A DNA stretch of 64,000 nt from assembly GCA_963920525.1 (NCBI GenBank), contig OY986435.1, positions 261,456,962-261,520,961 of the forward strand, given 5' to 3'. Position 1 is the first letter of the stretch. The number at the start of each line of letters is the position of its first letter. A program made the position numbers and the translations under genes. Origin of the DNA: Dichetophora obliterata (taxonomy: Eukaryota; Arthropoda; Insecta; Diptera; Sciomyzidae). This document shows positions 24,601 to 36,600 of the stretch, one piece after another. The notes beneath the pieces are model-generated. The model made no database searches. It was given only the letters and a program-made list of their open reading frames with translations, and was not told where the DNA came from.

Positions 24601-27600
24601 AATAAATGGTGGGGAGAGGTCCTTCCCGATTTTAACTGCGCTGCTGGTGTTGCTCAGTGTCATCCTGCAAAGTCGTATTAGTTTTGCAGGAATACCAAAT
24701 TCAGACATGATGGAGTAAAGGTGCTTCCTTATTGGGCTGTCGAAGGCGGCTTTGTAGTCGACAAAAAGACTTGTAGTCGACTTGTTTTTCTTGAGTCTTC
24801 TCCAAGATTTGTCGTAGCGTGAAAATCTGGTCGATGGTGGACTTTCCAGGTCTGAAGCCACACTGATAAGGTCCGATCAGTTCGTTTACAATGGGCTTCA
24901 ATCTTTCACATAAAACGCTCGACAGGACCTTATATGCGATATTAAGAAGGCTTATCCCACGGTAATTGGCACAGATAGTGGGATCGCCTTTCTTGTGGAT
25001 TGGGCAGAGCACACTGAGATTCCAATCGTTCGGAATGCATTCCTCCGACCATATTCTGCATAGAAGCTCGTGAATGCATTTAAGTAGAGCTTCGCCTCCG
25101 TTCTTAAACAGCTCAGCAGGTAAGCCATCAGCTCCCGCGGCTTTGTTATTTTTAAGCCGAGCTATAGCTGTCAGAACTTCATCATAGTCGGGCAGCGGAA
25201 CCTCAACGCTGTCATCCGAAATTGGGGTTTCCAGAATATCATCTCTATTGGCGGGATTGTTGTCAGCGTCGCCATTTAGAAGCTTAGAGAAGTGTTCCCT
25301 CCATAACGTCAGTGTACTCTGGACATCTGTCACTAGATTCCCGTTTTCATCCTTGCAGGAAGAGGCCCCGGTTTTAAAACCATCCGCAAGGCGTCTTATT
25401 TTTTGGAAAAATTTTCGGGCCTCATTCCTGTCACCATACATCTCAATCTTCTCCTGCTCGCGCTTTTCTGCCTTACTTTTTTTCCGCCTGAAAATACGTC
25501 TCTTTTCCCTCCTCTTTTCTTTGTATCGCTCCTTAGCATCGCGCGTTACAACCGACTGCAAAGACGGCCGCGTCTTTCTCTGCAGTGGCGTTGCGACACT
25601 CCCGGTCGTACCACTGGTTTTGGCGAGGGCGTTGGTAGCCAATCACCTCTTCAGCAGCCGCACGCATGGAGTTGGAAATGTGTGTCCACTGCGCGCATAT
25701 ATCATCGATTGGAGGAGTGCTTTGAAGCAGGAGTGAGAGTCGAGTGTCGAAAGCATTGGCTGTCTGTTTCGATTGCAGCTTGTCGACGTCTAGCTTTCTC
25801 TGTGTAGGGTTGCGTGTATTCTTAGCTGCGCACAGACGTGTACGGATCTTGGCTGCAACAAGATAGTGATCCGAGTCAATGTTTATATACAAAATAATAC
25901 ATAAATACATAAAAAAGTAATTTAATAGCTTATTCAGTTTAATGTAATATAAATAAAATGGGTTGCTATTGCCTTTTTTTTATATTAAATTTATAAAATT
26001 ATTCGTTTTATGTGTTTTGCAAAACAATATACTTTTACCTATTCCCAAAAAAATCTACTACACTGAACCAAAAAAGGACGTAATGACAGCGAATAAGTTC
26101 GTTTAGGCAACAAACGCGTTCGTTGAAATTGGTCCCATGTAAGAAAACGTTGGTTTAACGTATACACATACGTTTATTTTATGCCCGATGTACGTATAGC
26201 TAAAAATTGTACAAACACAGCTACGAACGCTATTCGTTGTCTGTATGATCTTGTTCGTTTAGAATATTTTTTCGGTAACATATTCCATACATTGCTCGTA
26301 CGTACACAATTCGTTCAGAATACGTATTTACAAAATCGTATTTAGGGACTTTTTTACGTACGCTCTTCGTTTAGCATACGCATTTACAAATTTATTAAGT
26401 GCGCTGCTCCTTTTTATGATGTACACCATACGTTAGTTTTGCGTACTATGTTCGTTTTGCTAACGTATTTACGAATATTTTACGTACTACATCATACTTT
26501 AAAAATACGTATTTACGAAATGTTTACGTTTATCTTACGTTCAGAATACGTATAAACGAAACTTTTACGTATATAACGCGTTCAAAATACGTATTTACGA
26601 ACATTTTACGTGCGGTATACGTTAAAAATACGTATTTACGAAATTTTACGTACAACGTACACTCAAAATACGCATTTATGAAATGTTTACGTACAGCATA
26701 CGTTCATAATGCGTATTAACGGAATTTTACGTACACCACGCGTTCAAAATACGTACTAACGAACATTTTACGTACAGCATACGTTAAAAATACGAATTTA
26801 CGAAAATGTTACGTACAACATACGCTCAAAATACGCATGTATGCAATTTTAACGTACAGCATACGTTCATAATACGTTTTAAATAAACTTTTACGTACAC
26901 CATACGTTGAAAATAGGTATTTACGAACCTTTTACGTACAGCCTACATTAACAATACGTATTCACGAACATTTTAACGTACAGCATACGTTTAAAATACG
27001 TATTTATGGAACTTTTACAGCATACGTTTTATTTACGTACGCTGCACGTTCAGAACACGTATATACGAAATTCAAACGTATGCCATATGTTAATTTTACG
27101 TACGTATCAGTCTGTGGGCCTGATACCCACATGGGCAAACCACCTGATTTGCATTCCGTATCCAGAGATCCGCTGTACATCAAATTTGAAATCCTGTAAA
27201 TTAAAATAAAACAAATGTGAGTAAACATACTAATAAAAATACATATTTATATTTAAGTTGTATTTGGCATTTAATTTTTTAGATTTTTTCTTAAAATATT
27301 AAATTATATAATAATAAATTCACAGCAGATCACAGGGCAGACAAAACCCCAGATTTATATTAAAAAATAATAGAAGTATTCACGATTCAGTGCACTTGCC
27401 AGCACAGTTGAGGACTTTTGCAGCTAAGTCTTCGTGAGGGTGCGCTCGAAGATGGGTCAACAAATGTGAAGTTTGCACTACTACTAACAACTTTTTCAAT
27501 ATTTATATAGGAATTGTCATTTTCAAGATTTTTTTTTGTCATTTACGCCATGTTTTCGAACCAAATGTTTTTTATAGCTTGACAAATTTTTAAATAGAAG

Positions 27601-30600
27601 AGCGCATTCTTTAATATAGCATCGAAATGAACTATTAGTGTGCAGTTGATGTTTTTTCTTTAAATGAACAACTAATAAATTAACTTCACTAAAACGTTCT
27701 TGGCACAGAAAACAAAACATTTTGAAGATATAATTTTTAAATAAACTTGTTTAAATATTATAAAATTTAAATAATATAATTTCATTAAGAAATTACTTGG
27801 TGGCTGCAAATCACACTTTACCGACGCATGTGCTTTACCGACGCTGTACAAACACAAAGTAATTTGAACTCAGCAACAGATTTCACGCGCTCGGTATTTG
27901 TATGTACGTACAAGTGCGTTCAATGTAACGCAGCACTTAATTGTTATTCGTTGTCAATACTTGTACGTACAAAATTGTTTTCAATTTTTCATAAACGCAA
28001 CGCTTGGACGTAATACGTATCTTAAACGTACAAGTACGTATACATTCAACGATATCTGTACGTATCCTTACGTTAATTTGTAACAAACTGTACGTATAAA
28101 TTCTCATTCGTACAACGTTATTAATTCGTACGTGTGTGTCAATGTAATGCGTTGTGAGTACGTAAGGATACGTTACAGTTATTCGTTATATGTACGTTTA
28201 CATACGTTACTATGTAAAAAATGTCTATTTCAATGTCTAAAATCAGAAATACGTTCGATGTACGTATTGCTTCGTTGTCCGTGTGAAGAAAACTTGACGA
28301 ATGTTATTAGCGAATGCAGTTTTGTGCAGCTAACGTTCGGTACGTTAAATGTGCAGGGTTGAATTCCTAAAAATGAACGTATTCAACTGTACGAACAGTA
28401 TTCGTAAAATTTACGAACAATATTATTTTCTGTGTAGTCTTATCGTTTGTAGTAAGCTTTAAATTAGAAAAAATTCATTCAGCTGCAGCAGTGCTATGAG
28501 GCAGACTTAATATATTTATCACAAAATTGTAAAGTTATTTCTAAAGAGGTTTCGTTAATGCATTGTTTGATAAAAAGTACTGTCCAAAAATGTCTCAATA
28601 TCATAATTTTTCTTAACGTTTTTGTCGAATTTAAAGAAGTTTTATATTTTTGTAAATAAAAACATATATTCATATATGAGGCTTAAAAAGTATCCATAAA
28701 TTTTTCGTTACGGCAACACTGCTTGGACTTATTCCTATGGTGTAATTATTAAGATAATTTAATTAATTTAAGATAATTACTAAGATAATTTCACCATGAT
28801 GTTTCAGGGATGTTTTCCATTGCTTCTCTGAAGTCTTTTGTGGTATACCATTTGTTACCCATTTTGTTTCAATAATATGCAGTTTTACAGTTATCGGACC
28901 TCAAGCGTAACTGGTGAAATTCTTAAATCTACCATAAACCAGGGTTGTTTTCCGTTGATTTTACGACAACATATAAATGTTTTGTGCTAGTATTGGAGCC
29001 AATTTAAAGTAAAATCGAGCATAGTGCTATCCCTCTTCAACGGTGTTTCCCATCTCTTTATCTCTGCCATAAACCTCACAAATCTTTTCACATGCCTGTG
29101 ACGCATTTTTCCCTTTATCGTAGTAAGATTGTAAAATATGACGTATTTTTTCTGAAATTTCACTCATCTTTGCTTTGCAATAATTTTTAACACGATGCAC
29201 CAATATCAGCAAAATGATCACAAATAATCGGCTGATTTGTCTTCTGTTAAGAGAACAAAAAGAGTTGCCAGATGTAGCTTACCGTTTCAATGTTATGACA
29301 CTTTGAAATCTAGCGAACTCGAAAACACCGAATACTTTTTTCCCAACCCAATATATGTCTTTTTAAAAATTTCTATTTTTGTTAGCCTGAGCGCTTACAA
29401 TGAGTTTATGTAAGACTCCGATATGAGCGCGTTCCACTTTCACTCATATGTGTCCGAAATATGTGCATTTGAAGAGTTATTTATGTATAACAATGAGTGT
29501 TTTAGGAGTCTTTAATGGCTCATATACAATAAATATTATGATGCTTTTATGGCTCATATATAATAAATATTATGTTGCTTTTATGACTCACATAAAACAA
29601 ATATTAGCATTATTTTTAGAGCCTTTAAGACTCATATTTATGAACTCACAAAAACCTCATTTAAGGCTTGGATATTGAGCGTCTTTCCCGTCATATGAGG
29701 GCATACTGATCTGAGTTCGAAACAAAATACGTACTAACATTTTAAGGATGTTTTCGACAGGTTTTCGGAATGTTTTTAAAAAACATGTTACCCAGCAAAC
29801 ATTGAGGTTTGAGAATGATTTAAAAATTAACAAACATTGAGGTTTGAGAATGATTTAAGAATGATTTGATATCACACGTATTTTTCACGAGAATAATAGC
29901 ATTCTTTGATTTGAGAATGATAGCAGGGACTTTGTTCTCAAATGTGTGGCATGTGGCTCCGTCCTGTTGGAACCACATATCAACAAGATTAATGCCAGCT
30001 AATTGAGGTACGAAAAAACTTCGAATCATGTTCCTATACCGTTCACCATTGACAGTAACATTCTGACCATCATCGTTTTTTAAGACATTTTGGCCAATGA
30101 CTCCGCCAGCCCATAAGGCGCTCCTTACTCAAAATACGACAATTCTGTTTATTTACGTACCCATTCAACCAAAAATGGGCTTCATCAGAAAATAAAATTT
30201 TCGTTGTCAGAATTTCCAAATTATAAAATTTTCGAAATTCGAAATCAGCGACCCCTTAACACTGATAAATGACGTTTAAAACTCTTGAAAAGATATAAAA
30301 TTAGGTGGCAACCCTAATATTTCAAAATTTTATATTTTGGAAATTCTGACAACGGATTCGGATTCAGAGACCCATTTTTGGTGAACCATTTTTTTTGCCA
30401 GCCTCGAATTCATAAAACTACAAAAAATTATGGTGGCAACCCTATCCACCATCTTGAATTTTAAAATTCTGACTTTAGATTCGAAATCAGCGACCCCTCA
30501 ACACTGATAAATGTTGTTTAAAACTCTTGGAAAGATATAATATAAGGTGGCAACCCTATTATTTCAAAATTTTATAATTTGGAAATTCTGACAACGGATT

Positions 30601-33600
30601 CCGATTCAGCGACCCATTTTTCGTGTACCATTTTTTTGCCAGCCTCGAATTCATAAAACTACAAAAAATTAAGGTGGCAACCCTATCCACCATCTTGAAT
30701 TTTCAAATTCTGACTTTAGATTAAAAATCAGCGACCCTTAACAGTGATAAATGACGTTTAAAACTCTTGAAAAGACATTATGTGGCAGCCCTATTATTTC
30801 AAAGTTTTATAATTTGGAAATTCTGACAACGGATTCGGATTCAGCGACCCATTTTTGGTGTACCTTTTTTTTGCCAGCCTCGAATTCATGAAACTACAAA
30901 AAAATTAGGTGGCAACCCTATCCACCATTTTGAATTTAAAAATTCTGATTTTAGATTCGAAATCAGCGACTCCTTAGCATTGATAAATGACGTTTAAAAC
31001 TCTTGAAAAGACATATTATTAGGTTATTATTTTAATCTTTTAAAATATTTTCTAATTGACGCCGAAGTTTGCTACACTTGGCCAAAAACCAGTTCAATAC
31101 GCTGCACAACAACCAGAACAGCATTTGTTTTTTACGCCACACAACGGTAGTGATCGATCTTAATGACCGACACAAACAAAGACAATTTTGCAAACACCAC
31201 TTGTTCATGTTGGAAAAATTGTCTTTGTTTTGGTTTTGACGAAGGTCTGAATTCTCCAACATGAACATTTTGACGCAAACATAGGTGTAAAACTGAAACA
31301 CAGAGAATTGTTGAGATCGATCATTGTTTGAGTTTGTGACGCACAAGCAAATATTAAAACGAAGAATTCATGTTGGATGATCAACAACACGATAACTACG
31401 TTACACACAAAACTGAAATGAAAATAAAATTGTGTGTTGTGTGCTTCAAATAGTGTTTATTTACATATATGTTGGAGATTTCTGTTACATGAGTGAAAAT
31501 TTCTGAACCCTGTTATAAATGCATCATGAGTGAGTCGCTTCTGTGTCATAGTTGCTCGAAGATACGTTTTAAGCCGTCTTAGTGCACTAAAAGAACGCAA
31601 ACCAACAAGTTTTTCAACTTCATTTAATAGTTTTTTCAGTGTATCCGATTTTTTTTTCAAATTGGAATTGCAGTAGAAACTCTACATTTTGTTCTATCTT
31701 TTTGCAAACATAGAGAAAAAAATGGTTATCCGAAAGCATGCTTATGAAAAAGAGAGAAAGAAGAGCAAAATATATAATATAAAAATATTATTTGAATAAC
31801 TTTTGAACTTTTCTTATTAAATTGTTATCTAGCTAAATAAGCGGGGGGCAACTGCCCCCTTTGCTCCCGCTTGCTACGCCAATGCATGCTACCACTGCTA
31901 TTATTGGTGTCAATGCACCTTCCCTGATCACTGCATTAATGAGTTCTTCTGTAAGGCCTATCTTTTGAAGATTCTGATCCTTTCCATATTATTTTATATG
32001 AAAAAATTTACAAAAAAAATCCCAAAAAAAATTTTAAATACACAGAACAGTTTGTAAAAAAATGTAGATTTAAAAAAACCACAAAAAATTTTTTGCCCGA
32101 GTTGGGTCTCGAACCCGGGCTCCCGAAAACTAACACATTGCATATTATATTATATGAAAATATTTATATGGAAAAACTCCAAGTCTTTTCTTAAATTTTT
32201 GCATGAAGAAAATTTATAAAAAAATTAAAAAAAAATTTTAAATACACAGAACAGTTTGTAATAACTATAGATTTTAAAAAACAACCCGAGTTGGGTCTCG
32301 AACCCGGGCTCCCGAAAGCTTAGTTTCATTTGTATTGATGCAAAATAAGCGATTGATTCTTAACAACCACGATAGACGAGTGGGTAAGGTGTCGGACCGC
32401 CGCATAAGAGAACCATGGTTCAAATCCGAAATTGTTGGTCGTTTTTTATTTGAAGTTGATGTTTATATTGCTTTTCCTTCTAACGTGACGTCTCGAAAGA
32501 GCGCTTCTGGCAGCTCTCTTTTTAGCAAGGAGAGCGGAAGGCCTGACAAATTTTCCCATTTCATATAAGCAATACAATGGTGTTTGTATTCATATAAGCA
32601 ATACAATGTATTAGTGAAACGAAATTATGTAACACCACTGCGCTAGTAAAGTTGTTAGAGCTGTCCAGCCGGCTCGTTTGTATTCACGGTTTGTATTCGT
32701 CAATAACAAATGTTCCCCAAAAATTGAATAAAAACAATTTGTCGCAAAAGTAACTCTGAATCATATTGATCTGCACTCCACAAAATTATGACTCCAAAAA
32801 GATTTTGAATGATAAAGATTTTAGTAGCGCCCATAACTTAATCTTAAAGAACTCTTTTCGGACTCATAATTATGAGTGCTCATAAAAATTTCATATACAG
32901 TAGAACCTCGTTTATCCGGCGGGTATGGGTTCAAGCTTATTCCGGATAACGAAAAAAGGCCGGTTAAACGAAATCATATGTAAATAGTCTCAATATAAGA
33001 CATGTTCGCATCTTCATTCACAAGATACTAGTTTATTGAGGTCATGTATAAATAATTCAATTGTTTTTATTAAAAAACGATGTTAGAAATGATTGTCTGA
33101 GGCTAGTTTCCGATTTTTTTTTCATCTTGTTGCTCATACCAATCGATGAACTTCGAAATATCCAAAACTGCCCCCTTGCCTGTTTCTTCGAATTTAATTT
33201 ATCTGGTACATTTGGTTCATCGCTTTTACCGATTTGGGGCGCCGGATAATTGAGGTGCCGGTTAATTGAGTGCCGGATAAACGAGGTTCCACTGACTATA
33301 AGTATAAGCTAAAACGACAGTCGAATCGATCGGACGTGTTTTAATTAGCTCCGCAAGTTCTTTAACCAACTCCCCTGCCCTACCTCAACAACGCGTTGCT
33401 ATATTGCTGTCGAAAATAACTGAACATTTAAAAAGTGCGAATATTGCAATTTAGCATTAAAAAACAATAAACAGTGCACATACAAATAAATTAAACTGTG
33501 TCAATAGTTCGTTGTACTAAAATACAAACAATTATAAAAATGTCGTGTGGAAATAATAATTGCACAATTGATGACAAAAGTGAACCCAATAGTTACCTGC

Positions 33601-36600
33601 AATGGGATCTGCAACAAATTTTTTCATGGTGGTTGCATTGGCTTGCCTAAGAGGAGCCTTCTCTACTTAAAGGAATACTCTACCAACTTCCTGTTTTTCT
33701 GCGATGAATGCAGGCAAATATCTGTCTCATATTTAATGCTAGCGATTAAATGTTTAAGTGAGTCCTTCGCCACATCACAATCGGAAAACAAAAAACTTTT
33801 TATTAAAACTTCTAAGCAACTGAGCAATATTGCTCAAATAACAGAAGATGCCAATAAGACTTTGGAGAGTTCAATGAAGACCACCCAATTGGGTATAACA
33901 ACTATCTCCAAAAACATAAAAAGTTTGATCGAAGTGGTTACTTACTTACTTAGGTGGCCATAGCAACCCGTCGTCGGGTTTCGGCCGATCTCATCAGCTC
34001 TCGCCAGGCGCCTCTGCTTCGCGCGCGCCTTCTCCAATTGGTTTCACCAAGCACGGTTAGGGCTTCCTCGACCTGGTCAATAATCCATCGGAGGCATGGT
34101 CTCCCTCTTCATCGTCGGCCTTCGGCCTTCGCCTCGAACACTTTTTTCGCTGGAGCATCGTCATTCATACGATGGACATGACCTAGCCAGCGTAATCGCT
34201 GGATTGCGATACGCTGAACTACTTCAATGTCGTCGTATAGCTCATACAGCTCGTGGTTCATTCGTATGCGATAGTCGTCGCCAACTCGAATAGGGCCGAA
34301 GATTTTGCGAAGAACTTTTCTCTCAAACACCCCAAGAGCGGCTGCGTCTGCTTGCGAGACAACCCATGCCTCAGCGCCATAAAGAAGCACAGGTATAATG
34401 AGCGTCTTGTAGAGTGTCAGTTTTGTCGATCGAGAGAGGGCTCTGCAACGTAATTGCTTACTAAGCCCGTAGTAGCACCTATTAGCAATTGATCGAAGTG
34501 GTTGGTGACAATAAATACTCTGACATCGAGACCGCTCTGGATGAATTAAAAAAAGATACTTCGATTATTAAGCCGCTAACTTCCTCGCTTGCTAATGACT
34601 GTAAGCAAATTAGCGAGAACATCAAATATCTGCGAAGCGACATCGATGGATTGATGCAAAGCTCGAATTCCTCGACTCCATATGTGCAACAACAGGACCC
34701 GCTACTCTCAAATTATATTTGAACAAATAACTGAAGTCAGCAACGAAGTCACGGCAACTCGCGTAGAACTTGAAGGTATTAACGATTTGCTGAAACACGC
34801 TTCATGTAATATTGAATGCGTTTCTGAAAAAATTCAGCAGCAATCACAATCATCTTTTCACCAGCAATCAATTCTAGAAGAAATACTGGAAACATCTGAC
34901 ACAACAAATCATTGCCGTTCTTTTACATCTCTCTTGCATTCACCAGCCCTGTCTTCTCCTTCATCGCCTACATCTCCCTGTAAAACAATCACGAACCAAA
35001 CTGATCTAAGCCCAGTTGCTGCACCTCGTAAATTGGTTCACCACTTTGGAACAACATGGACACTAGCTGATTGGGAAAATAGAATAAAAAAGCTAGCCAG
35101 TGGGAATGCTATTGATAAAACAGCACTATTCATTAAGGGTCTGCCTTTAAGAACAAGTGTATCCTGGGTCTGCAAGCTATTCAAGAATAAGTACGGCATT
35201 GTGATTCCAAATGATGACTGCGAGAAAACTTACATAAACCGCAAAAAAAAAGCAGAAATTTCAAAATTAACATTCCAACAAAATTTGCCTGGCTATTTTC
35301 TCACACATCCAGTCTAGATGGCGGCAAGGCTGAAGTTTCAATATGGAGTGATAAACCTAGGACGCTGCTTAAAACCTCTAACACTAAGTCTAACTCTAGT
35401 TCTATTTCTTATAATACTAATTTTAATTCTAGATTTAACTCTAAGTCTAATTCTCATATACATACTGCTAGAAATAAGGCTAATAATTCTAACTCTAACT
35501 TGTATTATAAGTCGCATTGTATTAAAACTCCACATAAGCAAAATCCTACCTCGTCTGATCCAAACTACACACCCTCGGATAGAAATTTACCCAATTCAGA
35601 TTCTAAATCTGATCCCAATTGGAAACTTAAAACTAATATCTTTCCAATCTTCACTCCGTAGCTCATTCAAAGCATAAAAACAAAATCTGCTAACTCGAAT
35701 CAAGCGAATCCCACACTTCAGCACTCTCACCCAAAACGGGTGTCATTTAATCTTAATCCTAATTCACACCAGGTCACACCAGCAAGCAAAAATGAGAGTA
35801 ATATGCTCCAGACACTATATCCTAACTTTGTACATTTACATACTTTAAACCCATCTCCTTCTGTTCCAATGACAAGTGGAGCCCCTAATCAACCAGGTAG
35901 TTCCACTTGTTTCATTGACCCTCTTCAACCACCAAAGGTGAAACTAACTTCGAACTCTTGTGTTGACACCGAGAGCAGATATGCCCTATCTCGTCTTAGA
36001 GAGAACAGTGTCTACAACAATGTGCGCCTCTACCTGGCTTACATGTATAAAGCACCTGTCTCTACTTGTATAGAAGGCAAATCCAAGACAAACCTCAAAG
36101 TCTTGATTCAGCAAGAAGGCTTACCTACCGATGTCAATGAATTACGCCATTTGTTCACCAGTTTCCACGTGCAACTTGGCTTGACAAGTCAACAAGTCAA
36201 AGAAGACCTTGACACATATGGTGCTCATGTAAGGTCAAAACATATCTCTTATCTTCAAAAGACCCGTAAAGAGCAACAACAATATTATTCCTAGCCAGCG
36301 TAGTGCACATAATCAAAACCCTAATCGCAGCCCAATTAGTGATTCCCCGTCAACGACTGCTCTTCGAATATTTTACCACAATTGTGGCGGTATGCGAGGA
36401 AAACTTAATAAACTCTTTGTTGACGCGAAATCTTGCCTCTTCCAAGTACTAGTTTTCACCGAAACATGGTTAAACGATACTTTCAAAAACGAAGAGATTC
36501 TTGACAGCAATTGGACAGTTTATCGAAATGATCGGGACTTTGGCCACACAGGGCTCTCCCGTGGGGGTGGTGTTATGATTGCAACTCATAACTCTTTAGG

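Larger units (their letters stand above)
23226..29351 (-). mobile_element. Old mariner, split by later insertions
   Basis: The outer ends are inverted repeats with TA target sites: TTGGTTTGGGGCAAAAGTAT on the left (after TA at 23224) and CACCGAATACTTTTTTCCCA, then ACCCAA, on the right (before TA at 29352). The left part holds the 3' end of the transposase (PPYSPDIAPSDYHLFRSLQL, then QYLY, 23527-23300). Just upstream is VPHELIAKNVMDRISIC, in another frame. The right part holds the N-terminal helix-turn-helix (HILQSYYDKGKNASQACEKI, about 29160-29060). The interior is occupied by an RTE-like LINE and the TACGTA repeat block, and part of the transposase is deleted. Confidence 0.7.

Noticed and set aside
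26461..27110. CRISPR-like repeat array
   Set aside because: Units are contiguous and degenerate with no unique spacers, and the genome is eukaryotic.
32355..32440. Functional tRNA-Ser gene
   Set aside because: A and B boxes are present, but the acceptor stem and anticodon arm do not fold convincingly.
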